From positions 620,001 through 684,000 of the forward strand of contig NZ_JASITE010000001.1 in NCBI RefSeq assembly GCF_030767025.1: a stretch of 64,000 nt of DNA, given 5' to 3'. Positions 7,229 through 15,786 of this stretch are shown here, in pieces (the first letter of the stretch is position 1; the number at the start of each line of letters is the position of its first letter). Below the pieces are notes generated by a model. It was given only the letters and a program-made list of their open reading frames with translations, did not search any database and was not told the origin of the DNA. The stretch is from Nocardia sp. CC227C. GTDB taxonomy: Bacteria; Actinomycetota; Actinomycetes; Mycobacteriales; Mycobacteriaceae. The position numbers and the translations under genes were made by a program.

Positions 7229-8584
7229 ATGACGAGAACAGCCATTCCCGACCTGTCCACCACCGGCCCGGTCTTCCGTGCGGGCGAGCCCGGTTACGAC
7301 GCCGAGATCACCGGTTTCCAGACGGCCTACACCCACCGCCCGGCCCTGGTCGTCGGCGCACTGCACGCCGAGGATGTGCGCGCCGCCGTGGAATACGCCG
7401 CGCGCCACGGACTTCCGGTCGCGGTCCAGGCCACCGGCCACGGTCTGTCGGTGGCGGCCGACGGCGGTGTGCTGATCAGCACCCGGCGCATGACCGATAT
7501 CCGGATCGACCCCGCGGCCGGCACCGCCCGGGTGGCCGCCGGCGTCCGCGCCGGGGCGCTGGTCGACGCGGCCGCCGCGCACGGACTGGCCCCGCTCAAC
7601 GGCTCCTCGCCGACGGTCGGTGTCGTCGGCTACACCCTCGGCGGCGGGATCGGCATCCTCGCCCGCGAATTCGGCTACGCCGCCGACCATGTGCGCGCGG
7701 TCGAGCTGGTGACCGCCGACGGCCGCCTGCGCCGCCTCGAGCCCGGTGACGAGCTGTTCGCCGCCGTACTCGGCACCGGCGGGAACTTCGGCGTGGTCAC
7801 CGCGCTGGAGCTGGACCTGATGCCGCTCACCGAGGTGTACGGCGGCCAGCTCACCTTCGACACCCGGCTGGTGGAACCGGCGCTGGAAGCCTGGCGGCTG
7901 TGGACGCACGACCTGCCCGAGACGATGACCTCCGCCATCACCATGCTCACCATTCCGAACATCCCGCAGGTCCCCGAACCCCTGCGCGGGCGCTACACCG
8001 CGACGATCGCCCTCGCCTACACCGGCACCGCGGCCGAGGGAGAGCGCCTGGTCGCTCCGCTGCGGGCGGTGGGCGCCCGGCTCGCCGACGATCTGCGCAC
8101 CATGCCCTATGCCGAAAGCCACGGCATTCACCGGGATCCGGCCGATCCGCACCCCTACACCGCCACCAATGCCCTGCTGAGCGCGTTGCCCACGCGTGCG
8201 GCGGAGACCTTCCTCGACCGCACCGGGCCGGACTCGGGTGTTCCCGTCGTCGCCGGGCTCCGGCACCTCGGCGGTGCGCTGCGCCGACCCGGGCCGGCCG
8301 GGATCGCGGTGGACCACCGGGAAGCCGAGTACGTCGCCCGCGTGATCGCCAGCCCGGGGCCGGGTGTCGACGAACGGTTGGCGGATATCCGCGACGGCCT
8401 GTCCCCGTGGACCATCGGTCACCACCTGAACTTCCTGTACGGCGGTGGCGCACGGGCGGACGAGGAGCAGACGCGGGAAGGCTACGCACCCGACACGTAC
8501 GCGCGCCTCGCCGCGCTCAAGGCGACCCACGACGCCCGGAATCTGTTCCGGAGCAACCGAAATATCCGCCCGGCGACCCGATGA
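7229..8584 (+). CDS. FAD-binding oxidoreductase, berberine bridge enzyme-like
   Basis: A 451-residue flavoprotein of the VAO/BBE class. The N-terminal FAD-binding domain has HRPALVVGALHAEDVRAAV, the ATGHGLS segment with His71 (candidate 8-alpha-histidyl FAD attachment), VGVVGYTLGGGIGIL and TGGNFGVVTALE. The C-terminus has the BBE motif NLFRSNRNI. No second cysteine link to FAD is apparent, so covalent binding, if any, would be single. There is no signal peptide, so it is cytosolic. Such enzymes oxidise sugars, alkaloid-like or polyketide substrates; the substrate is unknown. The start has GGAGG about 6 nt upstream. Likely controlled by the divergent LysR regulator. Confidence 0.87.
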   Translation: MTRTAIPDLSTTGPVFRAGEPGYDAEITGFQTAYTHRPALVVGALHAEDVRAAVEYAARHGLPVAVQATGHGLSVAADGGVLISTRRMTDIRIDPAAGTARVAAGVRAGALVDAAAAHGLAPLNGSSPTVGVVGYTLGGGIGILAREFGYAADHVRAVELVTADGRLRRLEPGDELFAAVLGTGGNFGVVTALELDLMPLTEVYGGQLTFDTRLVEPALEAWRLWTHDLPETMTSAITMLTIPNIPQVPEPLRGRYTATIALAYTGTAAEGERLVAPLRAVGARLADDLRTMPYAESHGIHRDPADPHPYTATNALLSALPTRAAETFLDRTGPDSGVPVVAGLRHLGGALRRPGPAGIAVDHREAEYVARVIASPGPGVDERLADIRDGLSPWTIGHHLNFLYGGGARADEEQTREGYAPDTYARLAALKATHDARNLFRSNRNIRPATR

Positions 8585-8770
8585 TCGTGAAGTAATCCCC
8601 GCGTGACAATTTTTCCATCATCATCCCATCAATGCGGGCACGATTCTTTGCAAACGCAACATAGCGGCAATTACTCGTCGGTACTGTGCCGCCATACCGA
8701 AAGTTCACCGTTGTCGCATCGGTCTTGTGATCCGGGGTCGTCGGCGGCGGTTTCGAGATGAGGGATCGAG

Positions 8771-10393
8771 ATGAGAAGTTCGGCTGGACACTCGTGGCCG
8801 AAGCGGCCCGGGCTAGCGAGAAGTGTTGCGGCGCTGGGTATGACGAGCCTCGCGGTGCTCGCGGTGGCGGGCTGCGGTTCGGGCCGCACGGGCGGCGGGG
8901 GCGGTGAGGGGATCGTGGTCGGCACCACCGACAAGATCTTCTCGCTGGACCCCGCCGCCGCCTACGACAATGGGTCGCTGCTGCCGGAGACCCAGGTCTA
9001 TCAATTCCTGCTGAACCTGCCGCCGGGGGAAACCACCCCCACGCCGGATGCGGCGCAGGAGTGTGAATTCACCGATCCCATCACCTATACCTGCACACTG
9101 CGTGAGGGTTTGAAGTTCGCCAACGGCAATCCACTGACCTCCGCCAGTGTCAAATTCTCCTTCGACCGCATGCTGGGGATCAACGACCCCAACGGGCCGG
9201 CCTCGCTGCTGGGCAATCTGGACAAGACCGAGGCCGTCGACGAGCGGACCGTCCGCTTCACCCTGAAGGAGGCGAACGACCAGACCTTCCCGGCCGTGCT
9301 CACCACACAGGCCGGACCCATCGTGGACGAGAAGGTGTTCCCCGCCGACCGGGTGCTCGACGACAACGAGGTGGTGAACGGCAAGCCGTTCTCCGGCCCG
9401 TACTCCATCGTCAGCTACGACAAGAACAAACTGGTGGAGTACCAGGCGAATCCGGACTACGACGGCGCGCTCGGCACCCCGAAGACCGACACCATCTCCA
9501 CCCGTTACTACGCCACCACCGAGAATATGAAGCTCGACGTGCAGAACGGGGCGATCGACGTCGCGTGGCGCAGCCTCACTCCCACCGACGTGGACTCGCT
9601 GCGCGCCGAGAGCAGCGTGACGGTGCACGAGGGACCCGGTGGCGAACTGCGGTACTTCGTCTTCAACATGAACACCATGCCGGGCGACACCCCCGAGCAG
9701 AAGCTCGCCATCCGCAAGGCCATCGCCTCCTCGATCGACCGCGAGGCGCTGGCGGCGAACGTGTACAAGGGCACCTACACGCCCGCGTACTCCTCGGTGC
9801 CACAGGGCTTCCCGGGAGCGGTGGAACCGTTCAAGGAGATCTACGGGGCGAAGCCCGACAAGGATGCGGCGGCGCGCTTCCTGGCCGACGCCGGGGTCGC
9901 CACCCCGGTCGATCTGAATCTGCAGTACAACTCGGATCACTACGGCAGCAGCAGCTCCGAGGAGTATGCCGCCATCAAGACCCAGCTCGAGTCCACCGGC
10001 CTGTTCCGGGTGAATCTGCAGTCCACCGAATGGGTGAGCTACCAGCGCGAACGCGCCCGCGACGCCTATCCGATCTATCAGCTGGGCTGGTTCCCGGACT
10101 TCGCCGACCCGGACAACTACCTGACCCCGTTCTTCGGACCGAACAACTTCCTGCAGAACCACTTCGAGGATCCGGCCATCACCGCACAGCTGGTCGCCGA
10201 GTCCACCGAACCGGACACGACCAAGCGCCTGGCTATCATCGAGGCGGTGCAGGCCGATCTGGCCCGCGACCACATCTCCATCGTGCCGCTGCTGGCCGGT
10301 AAGCAGATCGCGGTGGCGGGCAACGATATCCAGGGTCTGGAGCAGACACTCGATCCCTCCTTCCGATTCCGGTTCGGCGTGCTGAGCAAGTGA
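8771..10393 (+). CDS. Peptide/nickel-type ABC transporter substrate-binding lipoprotein
   Basis: A 540-residue family 5 solute-binding protein. The signal has a basic N-terminus, a hydrophobic stretch and lipobox VAGC (Cys near residue 36), followed by a Gly-rich linker. The mature domain shows LREGLKFANGNPLTSASVKFSFDRM, the family 5 signature. It binds oligopeptides or similar solutes outside the membrane. First gene of a four-gene operon; its stop overlaps the permease start (GTGA). The upstream spacer of about 190 bp is AT-rich for this genome and likely holds the promoter. Confidence 0.92.
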   Translation: MRSSAGHSWPKRPGLARSVAALGMTSLAVLAVAGCGSGRTGGGGGEGIVVGTTDKIFSLDPAAAYDNGSLLPETQVYQFLLNLPPGETTPTPDAAQECEFTDPITYTCTLREGLKFANGNPLTSASVKFSFDRMLGINDPNGPASLLGNLDKTEAVDERTVRFTLKEANDQTFPAVLTTQAGPIVDEKVFPADRVLDDNEVVNGKPFSGPYSIVSYDKNKLVEYQANPDYDGALGTPKTDTISTRYYATTENMKLDVQNGAIDVAWRSLTPTDVDSLRAESSVTVHEGPGGELRYFVFNMNTMPGDTPEQKLAIRKAIASSIDREALAANVYKGTYTPAYSSVPQGFPGAVEPFKEIYGAKPDKDAAARFLADAGVATPVDLNLQYNSDHYGSSSSEEYAAIKTQLESTGLFRVNLQSTEWVSYQRERARDAYPIYQLGWFPDFADPDNYLTPFFGPNNFLQNHFEDPAITAQLVAESTEPDTTKRLAIIEAVQADLARDHISIVPLLAGKQIAVAGNDIQGLEQTLDPSFRFRFGVLSK

Positions 10394-11490
10394 CGGCCGC
10401 GGCCAACGTGGAGGAGCCGGCCGCCCCGGCTCCTTCCCGCCGGAACAGCAAGGGCGGCGGCGGTTCTCGGTACGGCGTGCTGCTGCGCTACCTCGGGGTG
10501 CGCGCACTGCTGATCGTGCCCACCGCGTGGATTCTGGTGACCGTCGTCTTCTTCCTCATGCGGGTGATCGGTGATCCGATCACCGCGGCGGTGGGCGGAC
10601 GGCTGCCCGCCGACCAGATCGAGGCGCGCAAGGAGGCGGCCGGGTTCAACCGGCCCATCCTGGTCCAGTACTGGGACTACCTGACCGATCTGGTGCGACT
10701 GGATTTCGGGCGCACCCAGGACAACCGGGTGGTCACCGATGTGGTGCTGACCTATGGCGCGGCCACCGTGGAACTGGTGTTCTGGTCGCTGCTGATCGCG
10801 TTCGCGGTCGGCATCCCGCTGGGCAGATACGCTGCCACGCATCGGGACTCGTCTTCCGACGTGGGCTTGCGGCTGTTCGCCATCCTGGCCTACGCGGCAC
10901 CCGTGTTCTTCGTGGGCCTGGTGCTCAAGCTGATCTTCGCCGTGCAGCTGGGCTGGCTGCCAGCGTCCGGACGAGCCAGTGCCGGAGTGGAACTGGATCT
11001 CATGCACGTCTCGCCCAAGACCAACATCCTGGTGATCGACGCCGTGCTGTACGGCGATCCGGGTCATCTCGGCGATGTGCTGAAGCACGCGGTGCTGCCC
11101 GCGATCTCGCTCGGACTGCTCACCGGTGGCGTCTTCCTGCGCCTGGTGCGGGTGAATCTGATCCAGACGCTGCGCAGCGACTACGTGGAGGCGGCTCGGG
11201 CACGTGGGCTCTCACAGCGCACCGTGACCGGGCGACACGCCTTCCGCAACGCCCTGATTCCCGTCGTCACGGTGATGGGCATGCAGGTCGCCATGCTGCT
11301 CGGCGGAGCGGTGCTGACCGAGAGAACCTTCAACTGGCCGGGATTGGGGTATCAGCTCGCCGAGTATCTGAGCAGCCGTGACTTCATCGCCGTGCAGGGC
11401 ATCGTGGCGTTCATCGCGGTCCTGGTGGCGGTGACGAGCTTCCTCATCGATGTCGTCGTCGCCCTGGTCGACCCGAGAGTGAGGTTCTGA
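10390..11490 (+). CDS. ABC transporter permease (DppB-like)
   Basis: A 366-residue inner-membrane permease of the dipeptide/oligopeptide/nickel class. After a 35-residue Ala/Pro/Gly-rich cytosolic tail comes YLGVRALLIVPTAWILVTVVFFLMR, the conserved first helix of DppB proteins, then the TM core with YVEAARARGLSQRTVTGRHAFRNALIPVVT (EAA loop) and the final helix before DPRVRF. GTG 10390 overlaps the upstream gene by 4 nt; its own stop overlaps the next gene's ATG. Confidence 0.92.
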   Translation: MTAAANVEEPAAPAPSRRNSKGGGGSRYGVLLRYLGVRALLIVPTAWILVTVVFFLMRVIGDPITAAVGGRLPADQIEARKEAAGFNRPILVQYWDYLTDLVRLDFGRTQDNRVVTDVVLTYGAATVELVFWSLLIAFAVGIPLGRYAATHRDSSSDVGLRLFAILAYAAPVFFVGLVLKLIFAVQLGWLPASGRASAGVELDLMHVSPKTNILVIDAVLYGDPGHLGDVLKHAVLPAISLGLLTGGVFLRLVRVNLIQTLRSDYVEAARARGLSQRTVTGRHAFRNALIPVVTVMGMQVAMLLGGAVLTERTFNWPGLGYQLAEYLSSRDFIAVQGIVAFIAVLVAVTSFLIDVVVALVDPRVRF

Positions 11491-12509
11491 TGACCGCTTC
11501 GGAAACGGTCACCGCGACGAGTACTCCGGTGCCGTCGCCGACCATGACGCCCCCGCGGCGCGGGCTGCCGGGCCTGCGTCTCGTCGGCATGACACACGGG
11601 CTGCAACGGGTCACCCTGCTGTGCGGGCTGGGGCTGGTCGCGCTGTTCATCGTGGTCGCGGTGTTCGCACCGTGGCTGGCGCCCTACGGATTCGCCGACC
11701 AGTCGGCCGACGGCGTGGCCTTCGTGGCACAGCAGCCGCCCTCGGCCGAACACTGGTTCGGCACCTCGGTGCGCAGCGAGGATGTCTTCTCCCGGGTGAT
11801 CTACGGCGCGCGCACCGCACTCGCGGTGATCGCCGTCTCCCTGGTGCTGTCGCTGTTCGTCGGCGTGCCACTGGGTTTGGTGTCCGGCTATGTCGGGCGC
11901 TGGGTGGACCGCGTGCTGGTGCTGTTCATGGACGCCATGTACGCCTTCCCGCCGCTGCTGCTGGCCATCGTGGTGTCGGTCATGGTGGCGGGCGGCCAAT
12001 CCAGCGGCGCCGGTGGCATTCTGTCCGCCGCCATCGCCATCACCGTGATCTTCGTGCCGCAGTACTTCCGGGTGGTGCGCAACGCCACGGTCGCGGTGAA
12101 GAACGAACCGTATGTGGACGCGGCGCGGGTCACCGGCGCGTCCACGCCGCGCATCCTGTTCCGGCACATCCTCGCCAATGTCACCCAGTCGCTGCCGGTG
12201 ATCGTCACGCTCAACGGCGCGGAGGCCATCCTCACCCTCGCGGGCCTTGGCTTCCTGGGCTTCGGCATCGAACCGACCCAGGCGGCCGAATGGGGATACG
12301 ACCTCAACAAGTCGATCGTCGACGTGTCCAACGGCATCTGGTGGACGTGCATCCTGCCCGGTTCGGCCATCGTGCTGGTGGTGCTCGGGCTCACGCTGGC
12401 GGGGGAGAGCCTCAACGAGGTACTGAATCCGCTGCTGCGCACCCGCCGGGCGGTGAACGCGCCGACCTCGGTGGAGAAGGCGGCGGTGGCACGGGAGGCG
12501 GACGCATGA
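11490..12509 (+). CDS. ABC transporter permease (DppC-like)
   Basis: A 339-residue second permease of the importer. Features: cytosolic N-terminus, first helix VTLLCGLGLVALFIVVAVFAPWLAPYG, then HWFGTSVRSEDVFSRVIYGARTALAV (DppC signature), the EAA loop YVDAARVTGASTPRILFRHILAN, and a final helix followed by a tail that may contact the ATPase. Translation is coupled on both sides: TGATG with the upstream gene and ATGA with the downstream gene. Confidence 0.92.
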   Translation: MTASETVTATSTPVPSPTMTPPRRGLPGLRLVGMTHGLQRVTLLCGLGLVALFIVVAVFAPWLAPYGFADQSADGVAFVAQQPPSAEHWFGTSVRSEDVFSRVIYGARTALAVIAVSLVLSLFVGVPLGLVSGYVGRWVDRVLVLFMDAMYAFPPLLLAIVVSVMVAGGQSSGAGGILSAAIAITVIFVPQYFRVVRNATVAVKNEPYVDAARVTGASTPRILFRHILANVTQSLPVIVTLNGAEAILTLAGLGFLGFGIEPTQAAEWGYDLNKSIVDVSNGIWWTCILPGSAIVLVVLGLTLAGESLNEVLNPLLRTRRAVNAPTSVEKAAVAREADA

Positions 12510-14230
12510 GCGAGCGAACGGAGGATACGACCACGGCCACCCGCGGGGAGCCCGCGCTGGCCATCGACTCGCTGTCGGTCACCTTCGCCACCGATGCCGG
12601 TGCGGTGCGGGCGGTGTGCGAGGTGTCCTACGAGGTGTGGCCGGGGGAGGTGCTCGCGATCGTCGGCGAATCCGGTTCCGGGAAGTCGGTGAGCTCGCGC
12701 ACCGCCATCGGCCTGCTGCCCGCCACGGCACATGTCGAGGGCCTGGTGTCGTTGGGCGGCAAGGATATTACGGCCATGTCGGAGCGCCAGCTCACGGCAC
12801 TGCGCGGTGGTGCCGTCTCCATGGTGTTCCAGGAGCCCGGGGCCGCGCTGGATCCACTGTTCACGGTGGGCTATCAGATCGCGGAGGTGCTGCGCGCGCA
12901 CACCGAGATGACGCGCAAACAGGCCAGGGCCCGTGCGGTGGAACTGCTGCGGATGGTCGGGTTGCCGGACCCGGATCACCGCCTGGACTACTACCCGCAC
13001 CAACTCTCGGGCGGGCAGAAGCAGCGGGTGATGATCGCCATCGCCATCGCGTGCGAGCCCAAGGTGATCATCGCCGACGAGCCGACCACCGCCCTGGATG
13101 TCACCGTGCAGGCCGAAATCCTGGAACTGCTGCGGGATCTGCGCACCCGCATCGGCAGTGCCATCGTGCTCATCACCCACAATATGGGCGTGGTCGCCGA
13201 CCTCGCCGATCGGGTGGTGGTCATGCGTGAGGGGCGGGTCGTCGAAACAGCGTCCGTGGACGCACTGTTCGCCGAACCGAAGCACGAATACACGCGGGCA
13301 CTGCTGGCGGCCGTACCGCACCTGGGCGGACGGCGGATCGAAGCGCCCACGGATACGGAGGTGGTGCCGCCCGCGTCGTCCTCGGCGGTGCGGGGCGAAC
13401 CGGTGCTCCAGGTCGCCGATCTGGTTGTCGAGTTTCCCGGTGCGCTGGGCCGTCCGGCATTCCGGGCGGTGGACGGGGTGAGCCTCACCATCGGCGAGGG
13501 GGAAACCCTGGGCCTGGTCGGCGAATCCGGCTCCGGGAAGTCCACCATCGGACGGTGCGTGGCGGCCCTGCAACGGCCCTCGTCGGGATCGGTGCGCATG
13601 CTGGGGCAGGAGATCACCGGACTGTCGGAGCGGCGGCTGCGGCCGCTGCGGCGGCGACTCGGGTTCGTCTTCCAGGATCCGGCGACATCCTTGAACCCCC
13701 GCATGACGGTCGGGGACTGCGTGGCCGAACCGCTCATCGTGCACAAGGCGGCCAAGGGGCAGGCGTTGCGTGATCGCGTGCGATTCCTGCTCGACGATGT
13801 GCAACTGCCCGCCGGGACCGAGAACCGGTATCCGCATGAATTGTCCGGCGGGCAGCGGCAGCGGGCCAGTCTGGCGCGAGCCCTGGTGCTCAATCCGGAC
13901 ATCCTGGTGGCCGACGAGCCGACCAGCGCCCTGGACGTCTCCGTCCAGGCCACGGTGCTGGAGCTGTTCGTGCAACTCCAGGTCGAATTCGGCTGGGCCT
14001 GCTTGTTCATCAGCCACGACCTGGCGGTTGTGGACCAGCTCGCCGACCGGATCATGGTGTTGTGCAACGGCGCCGTGGTCGAGGCGGGTGGCCGCGACGA
14101 CATTCTGCGGCACCCGACGCGGGAGTACACCCGGCGGCTGGTCGCGGCGGTGCCCGTCCCGGACCCGGTCGAGCAGCGTCGTCGCCGCACGGCCACCGCC
14201 GAGTTGTTCGCCACCGACCACGGCGGCTGA
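12506..14230 (+). CDS. Fused double ATP-binding protein (DppD-DppF type)
   Basis: A 574-residue protein with two complete ABC ATPase domains in tandem. Domain 1 (about residues 10-275) has Walker A GESGSGKS, signature LSGGQKQRVMIAIAI and Walker B VIIADEPTTALD. Domain 2 (about 295-565) has [24 protein letters not shown] and [12 protein letters not shown]. The linker region carries the PKHEYTRALLAAVPHL oligopeptide-ATPase motif. One chain thus replaces the usual DppD/DppF pair. ATG 12506 overlaps the upstream stop (ATGA). Last gene of the operon, with a perfect terminator 37 bp downstream. Confidence 0.93.
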   Translation: MSERTEDTTTATRGEPALAIDSLSVTFATDAGAVRAVCEVSYEVWPGEVLAIVGESGSGKSVSSRTAIGLLPATAHVEGLVSLGGKDITAMSERQLTALRGGAVSMVFQEPGAALDPLFTVGYQIAEVLRAHTEMTRKQARARAVELLRMVGLPDPDHRLDYYPHQLSGGQKQRVMIAIAIACEPKVIIADEPTTALDVTVQAEILELLRDLRTRIGSAIVLITHNMGVVADLADRVVVMREGRVVETASVDALFAEPKHEYTRALLAAVPHLGGRRIEAPTDTEVVPPASSSAVRGEPVLQVADLVVEFPGALGRPAFRAVDGVSLTIGEGETLGLVGESGSGKSTIGRCVAALQRPSSGSVRMLGQEITGLSERRLRPLRRRLGFVFQDPATSLNPRMTVGDCVAEPLIVHKAAKGQALRDRVRFLLDDVQLPAGTENRYPHELSGGQRQRASLARALVLNPDILVADEPTSALDVSVQATVLELFVQLQVEFGWACLFISHDLAVVDQLADRIMVLCNGAVVEAGGRDDILRHPTREYTRRLVAAVPVPDPVEQRRRRTATAELFATDHGG

Positions 14231-14267
14231 ACCCGGTTGCCCCGCAAGGGATGACACGCCCACGGTG

Positions 14268-14297
14268 AGCGCCCGCGATCGCACGATCGCGGGCGCT
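14268..14297 (+). terminator. Terminator of the peptide ABC operon
   Basis: Perfect 13-bp stem AGCGCCCGCGATC / GATCGCGGGCGCT with loop GCAC. Confidence 0.85.
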
Positions 14298-14380
14298 GCC
14301 GTTTCCGGGTGGTACCGCATGCCTCGGCGATCTCACGGGCGCTTCCGCCCTGCGCCGTGGGTGCCGATCCTCCGTCGGAC

Positions 14381-14421
14381 TTGGCACGGTGCTAGCGATG
14401 CGCTATCTTAGTGATATCACT
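14381..14421 (+). promoter_or_regulatory. Promoter with palindromic operator upstream of the SPFH gene
   Basis: A sigma-70-like promoter TTGGCA (14381-14386), 17-bp spacer, TATCTT (14404-14409) is followed at once by the perfect 12-bp palindrome AGTGATATCACT (14410-14421), which covers the expected transcription start. The setting is that of an autoregulatory operator; the 54-residue ribbon-helix-helix protein two genes down is the obvious candidate binder. Confidence 0.65.
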
Positions 14422-14442
14422 TCAATATTGGGAGGGTGTGAC

Positions 14443-14443
14443 A
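14443..14443 (+). promoter_or_regulatory. Start choice of the SPFH gene
   Basis: GGGAGGG at 14430-14436 lies 6 nt before ATG 14443. An in-frame ATG at 14389 lies upstream of the predicted transcript start and is rejected. Confidence 0.7.
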
Positions 14444-15327
14444 TGGAGCTTCGTCCGGCATTTCGGATGAACGGGTTCCTCATGCTGCTGGTACTGGTCG
14501 CCGCCGTCGCGGCGGCGAGCGCGGTGTCGGCGGTCTGCGTCGGCACGGGCGCCGACCAGGGCAATGCGGGGGCCTTCGCGGTCGCCGGGGTGGCAGCGCT
14601 GATCGGCATCTCCGCGCTGCTGGCGCTGAGCGGCCTGGTGATCGTCAACCCGAATGAGGCGCGGGTCATCCAGTTCTTCGGCCGCTACATCGGGTCGGTC
14701 AGCGAACCCGGCTTCTTCTGGACCGTGCCGCTCACCGACCGGCGGCGAATCTCGTTGCGGGTGCGCAACTTCGAGACCCAGAAGCTGAAGGTCAATGACG
14801 CCGACGGCAATCCGGTCGAGATCGCGGCCGTGGTCGTCTACAAGGCCGTCGACAGCTTCAAGGCCGCCTTCGCCGTGGACGACTACGAGCAGTACGTGGA
14901 AACCCAGTCCGAGGCCGCCGTGCGCCACCTCGCGACCATCCACCCCTACGACGCGCACGACGACGACCGCACCAGCCTGCGCGACGGCAAGGAGATCGCC
15001 GAGGAACTCACCGCCGAACTGCGCGACCGCACCGAGATGGCCGGAATCGAAGTCCTGGAGGCGCGCATCACGCACCTGGCCTACGCCCCGGAGATCGCCC
15101 AGGCCATGCTGGTTCGCCAGCAGGCCGCCCAGGTGGTGGCCGCCCGCACCCGCATCGTGGAGGGCGCGGTCGGTATGGTCGGGCTCGCCCTGGAACGCCT
15201 CGCCGACCAGGGCATGGTCGAACTCGATGAGGAGCGCAAAGCCGCCATGGTCTCCAATCTGCTGGTCGTGCTCTGCGGTGACCGGCCCACCCAGCCCGTC
15301 GTCAACACCGGCACCCTCTACAACTGA
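14443..15327 (+). CDS. SPFH/Band 7 (stomatin-like) membrane protein
   Basis: A 294-residue protein. Two hydrophobic segments (about residues 8-28 and 44-66) are followed by an SPFH domain from [18 protein letters not shown], with the conserved [11 protein letters not shown] and [19 protein letters not shown]. The long helical region after [32 protein letters not shown] matches slipin/flotillin proteins that form large oligomeric microdomain scaffolds. It lies 2 bp from the downstream ribbon-helix-helix gene and clearly forms an operon with it. The promoter has an operator-like palindrome, so its level is probably tightly set. The cellular role is not deducible; membrane stress or quality control is typical for the family. 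Confidence 0.9.
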   Translation: MELRPAFRMNGFLMLLVLVAAVAAASAVSAVCVGTGADQGNAGAFAVAGVAALIGISALLALSGLVIVNPNEARVIQFFGRYIGSVSEPGFFWTVPLTDRRRISLRVRNFETQKLKVNDADGNPVEIAAVVVYKAVDSFKAAFAVDDYEQYVETQSEAAVRHLATIHPYDAHDDDRTSLRDGKEIAEELTAELRDRTEMAGIEVLEARITHLAYAPEIAQAMLVRQQAAQVVAARTRIVEGAVGMVGLALERLADQGMVELDEERKAAMVSNLLVVLCGDRPTQPVVNTGTLYN

Positions 15328-15329
15328 CC

Positions 15330-15494
15330 ATGGCCCAGGGCAAGCGCGAGCCGAAGAAGGTGCTGCTGCGCCTGGACCCGTCGGTCCACGAGGCCATCGC
15401 CCAGTGGGCCGCCGACGACCTCCGCAGCATCAACGCCCAAATCGAATACGCCCTACGCCTGGCGCTCAAACAGGCCGGTCGAGAACCGAACTAG
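15330..15494 (+). CDS. Small ribbon-helix-helix (Arc-type) DNA-binding protein
   Basis: A 54-residue protein starting at ATG 15330, 2 nt after the SPFH stop. A basic start (MAQGKREPKK) leads to the beta-strand VLLRLDPSVHEAIAQWA and the helix pair DDLRSINAQIEYALRLALKQAG. This is the Arc/HicB-antitoxin ribbon-helix-helix pattern, including the R-S-x-N-x-Q-I-E motif. It should dimerise and bind DNA through the strand residues. No toxin gene accompanies it; its partner is the SPFH gene. The palindrome AGTGATATCACT at the operon promoter is the likely target (inference). A strong terminator follows. Confidence 0.85.
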   Translation: MAQGKREPKKVLLRLDPSVHEAIAQWAADDLRSINAQIEYALRLALKQAGREPN

Positions 15495-15506
15495 CACAAG
15501 GGAAAC

Positions 15507-15536
15507 GTGCCCCCTCCCGCGAGCGGGAGGGGGCAC
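15507..15536 (+). terminator. Terminator of the SPFH-RHH operon
   Basis: Perfect 13-bp stem GTGCCCCCTCCCG / CGGGAGGGGGCAC with loop CGAG. Confidence 0.85.
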
Positions 15537-15658
15537 GGGGCCGTTGTGGGGGGAGCGGGTGCGCTCGGCGGGAGTGGACATGGTCGCCGCGAGCGGGTGG
15601 GGCACGCGGGCGTTGTGGGGGAGCGGTGGTGCGCGTGGTGAGAGCGGACACGGTCGCC
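15519..15658. repeat. Imperfect 70-bp tandem duplication
   Basis: Unit 1 (15519-15588) and unit 2 (15589-15658) both run from GCGAGCGGG to GGTCGCC and align without net length change at roughly 80% identity by eye. The first unit begins inside the terminator hairpin. The region is non-coding. Confidence 0.7.
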
Positions 15659-15721
15659 TCGTGCCGCCCTGGCCGGTGCGTCCAGGGTCGGCATGGGGCC
15701 GTGTTCGTCGGGTTATCGGGT

Positions 15722-15748
15722 CCGGGGCCGTGCCCGTCGCGGCCCCGG
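15722..15748 (-). terminator. Terminator of the methyltransferase gene
   Basis: Stem CCGGGGCC (15722-15729) with GGCCCCGG (15741-15748), 39 bp past the 3' end of the leftward gene. Confidence 0.6.
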
Positions 15749-15786
15749 GTACGGCCGTCGCGCCGATGTGGTGAGATCGGCTCGCG

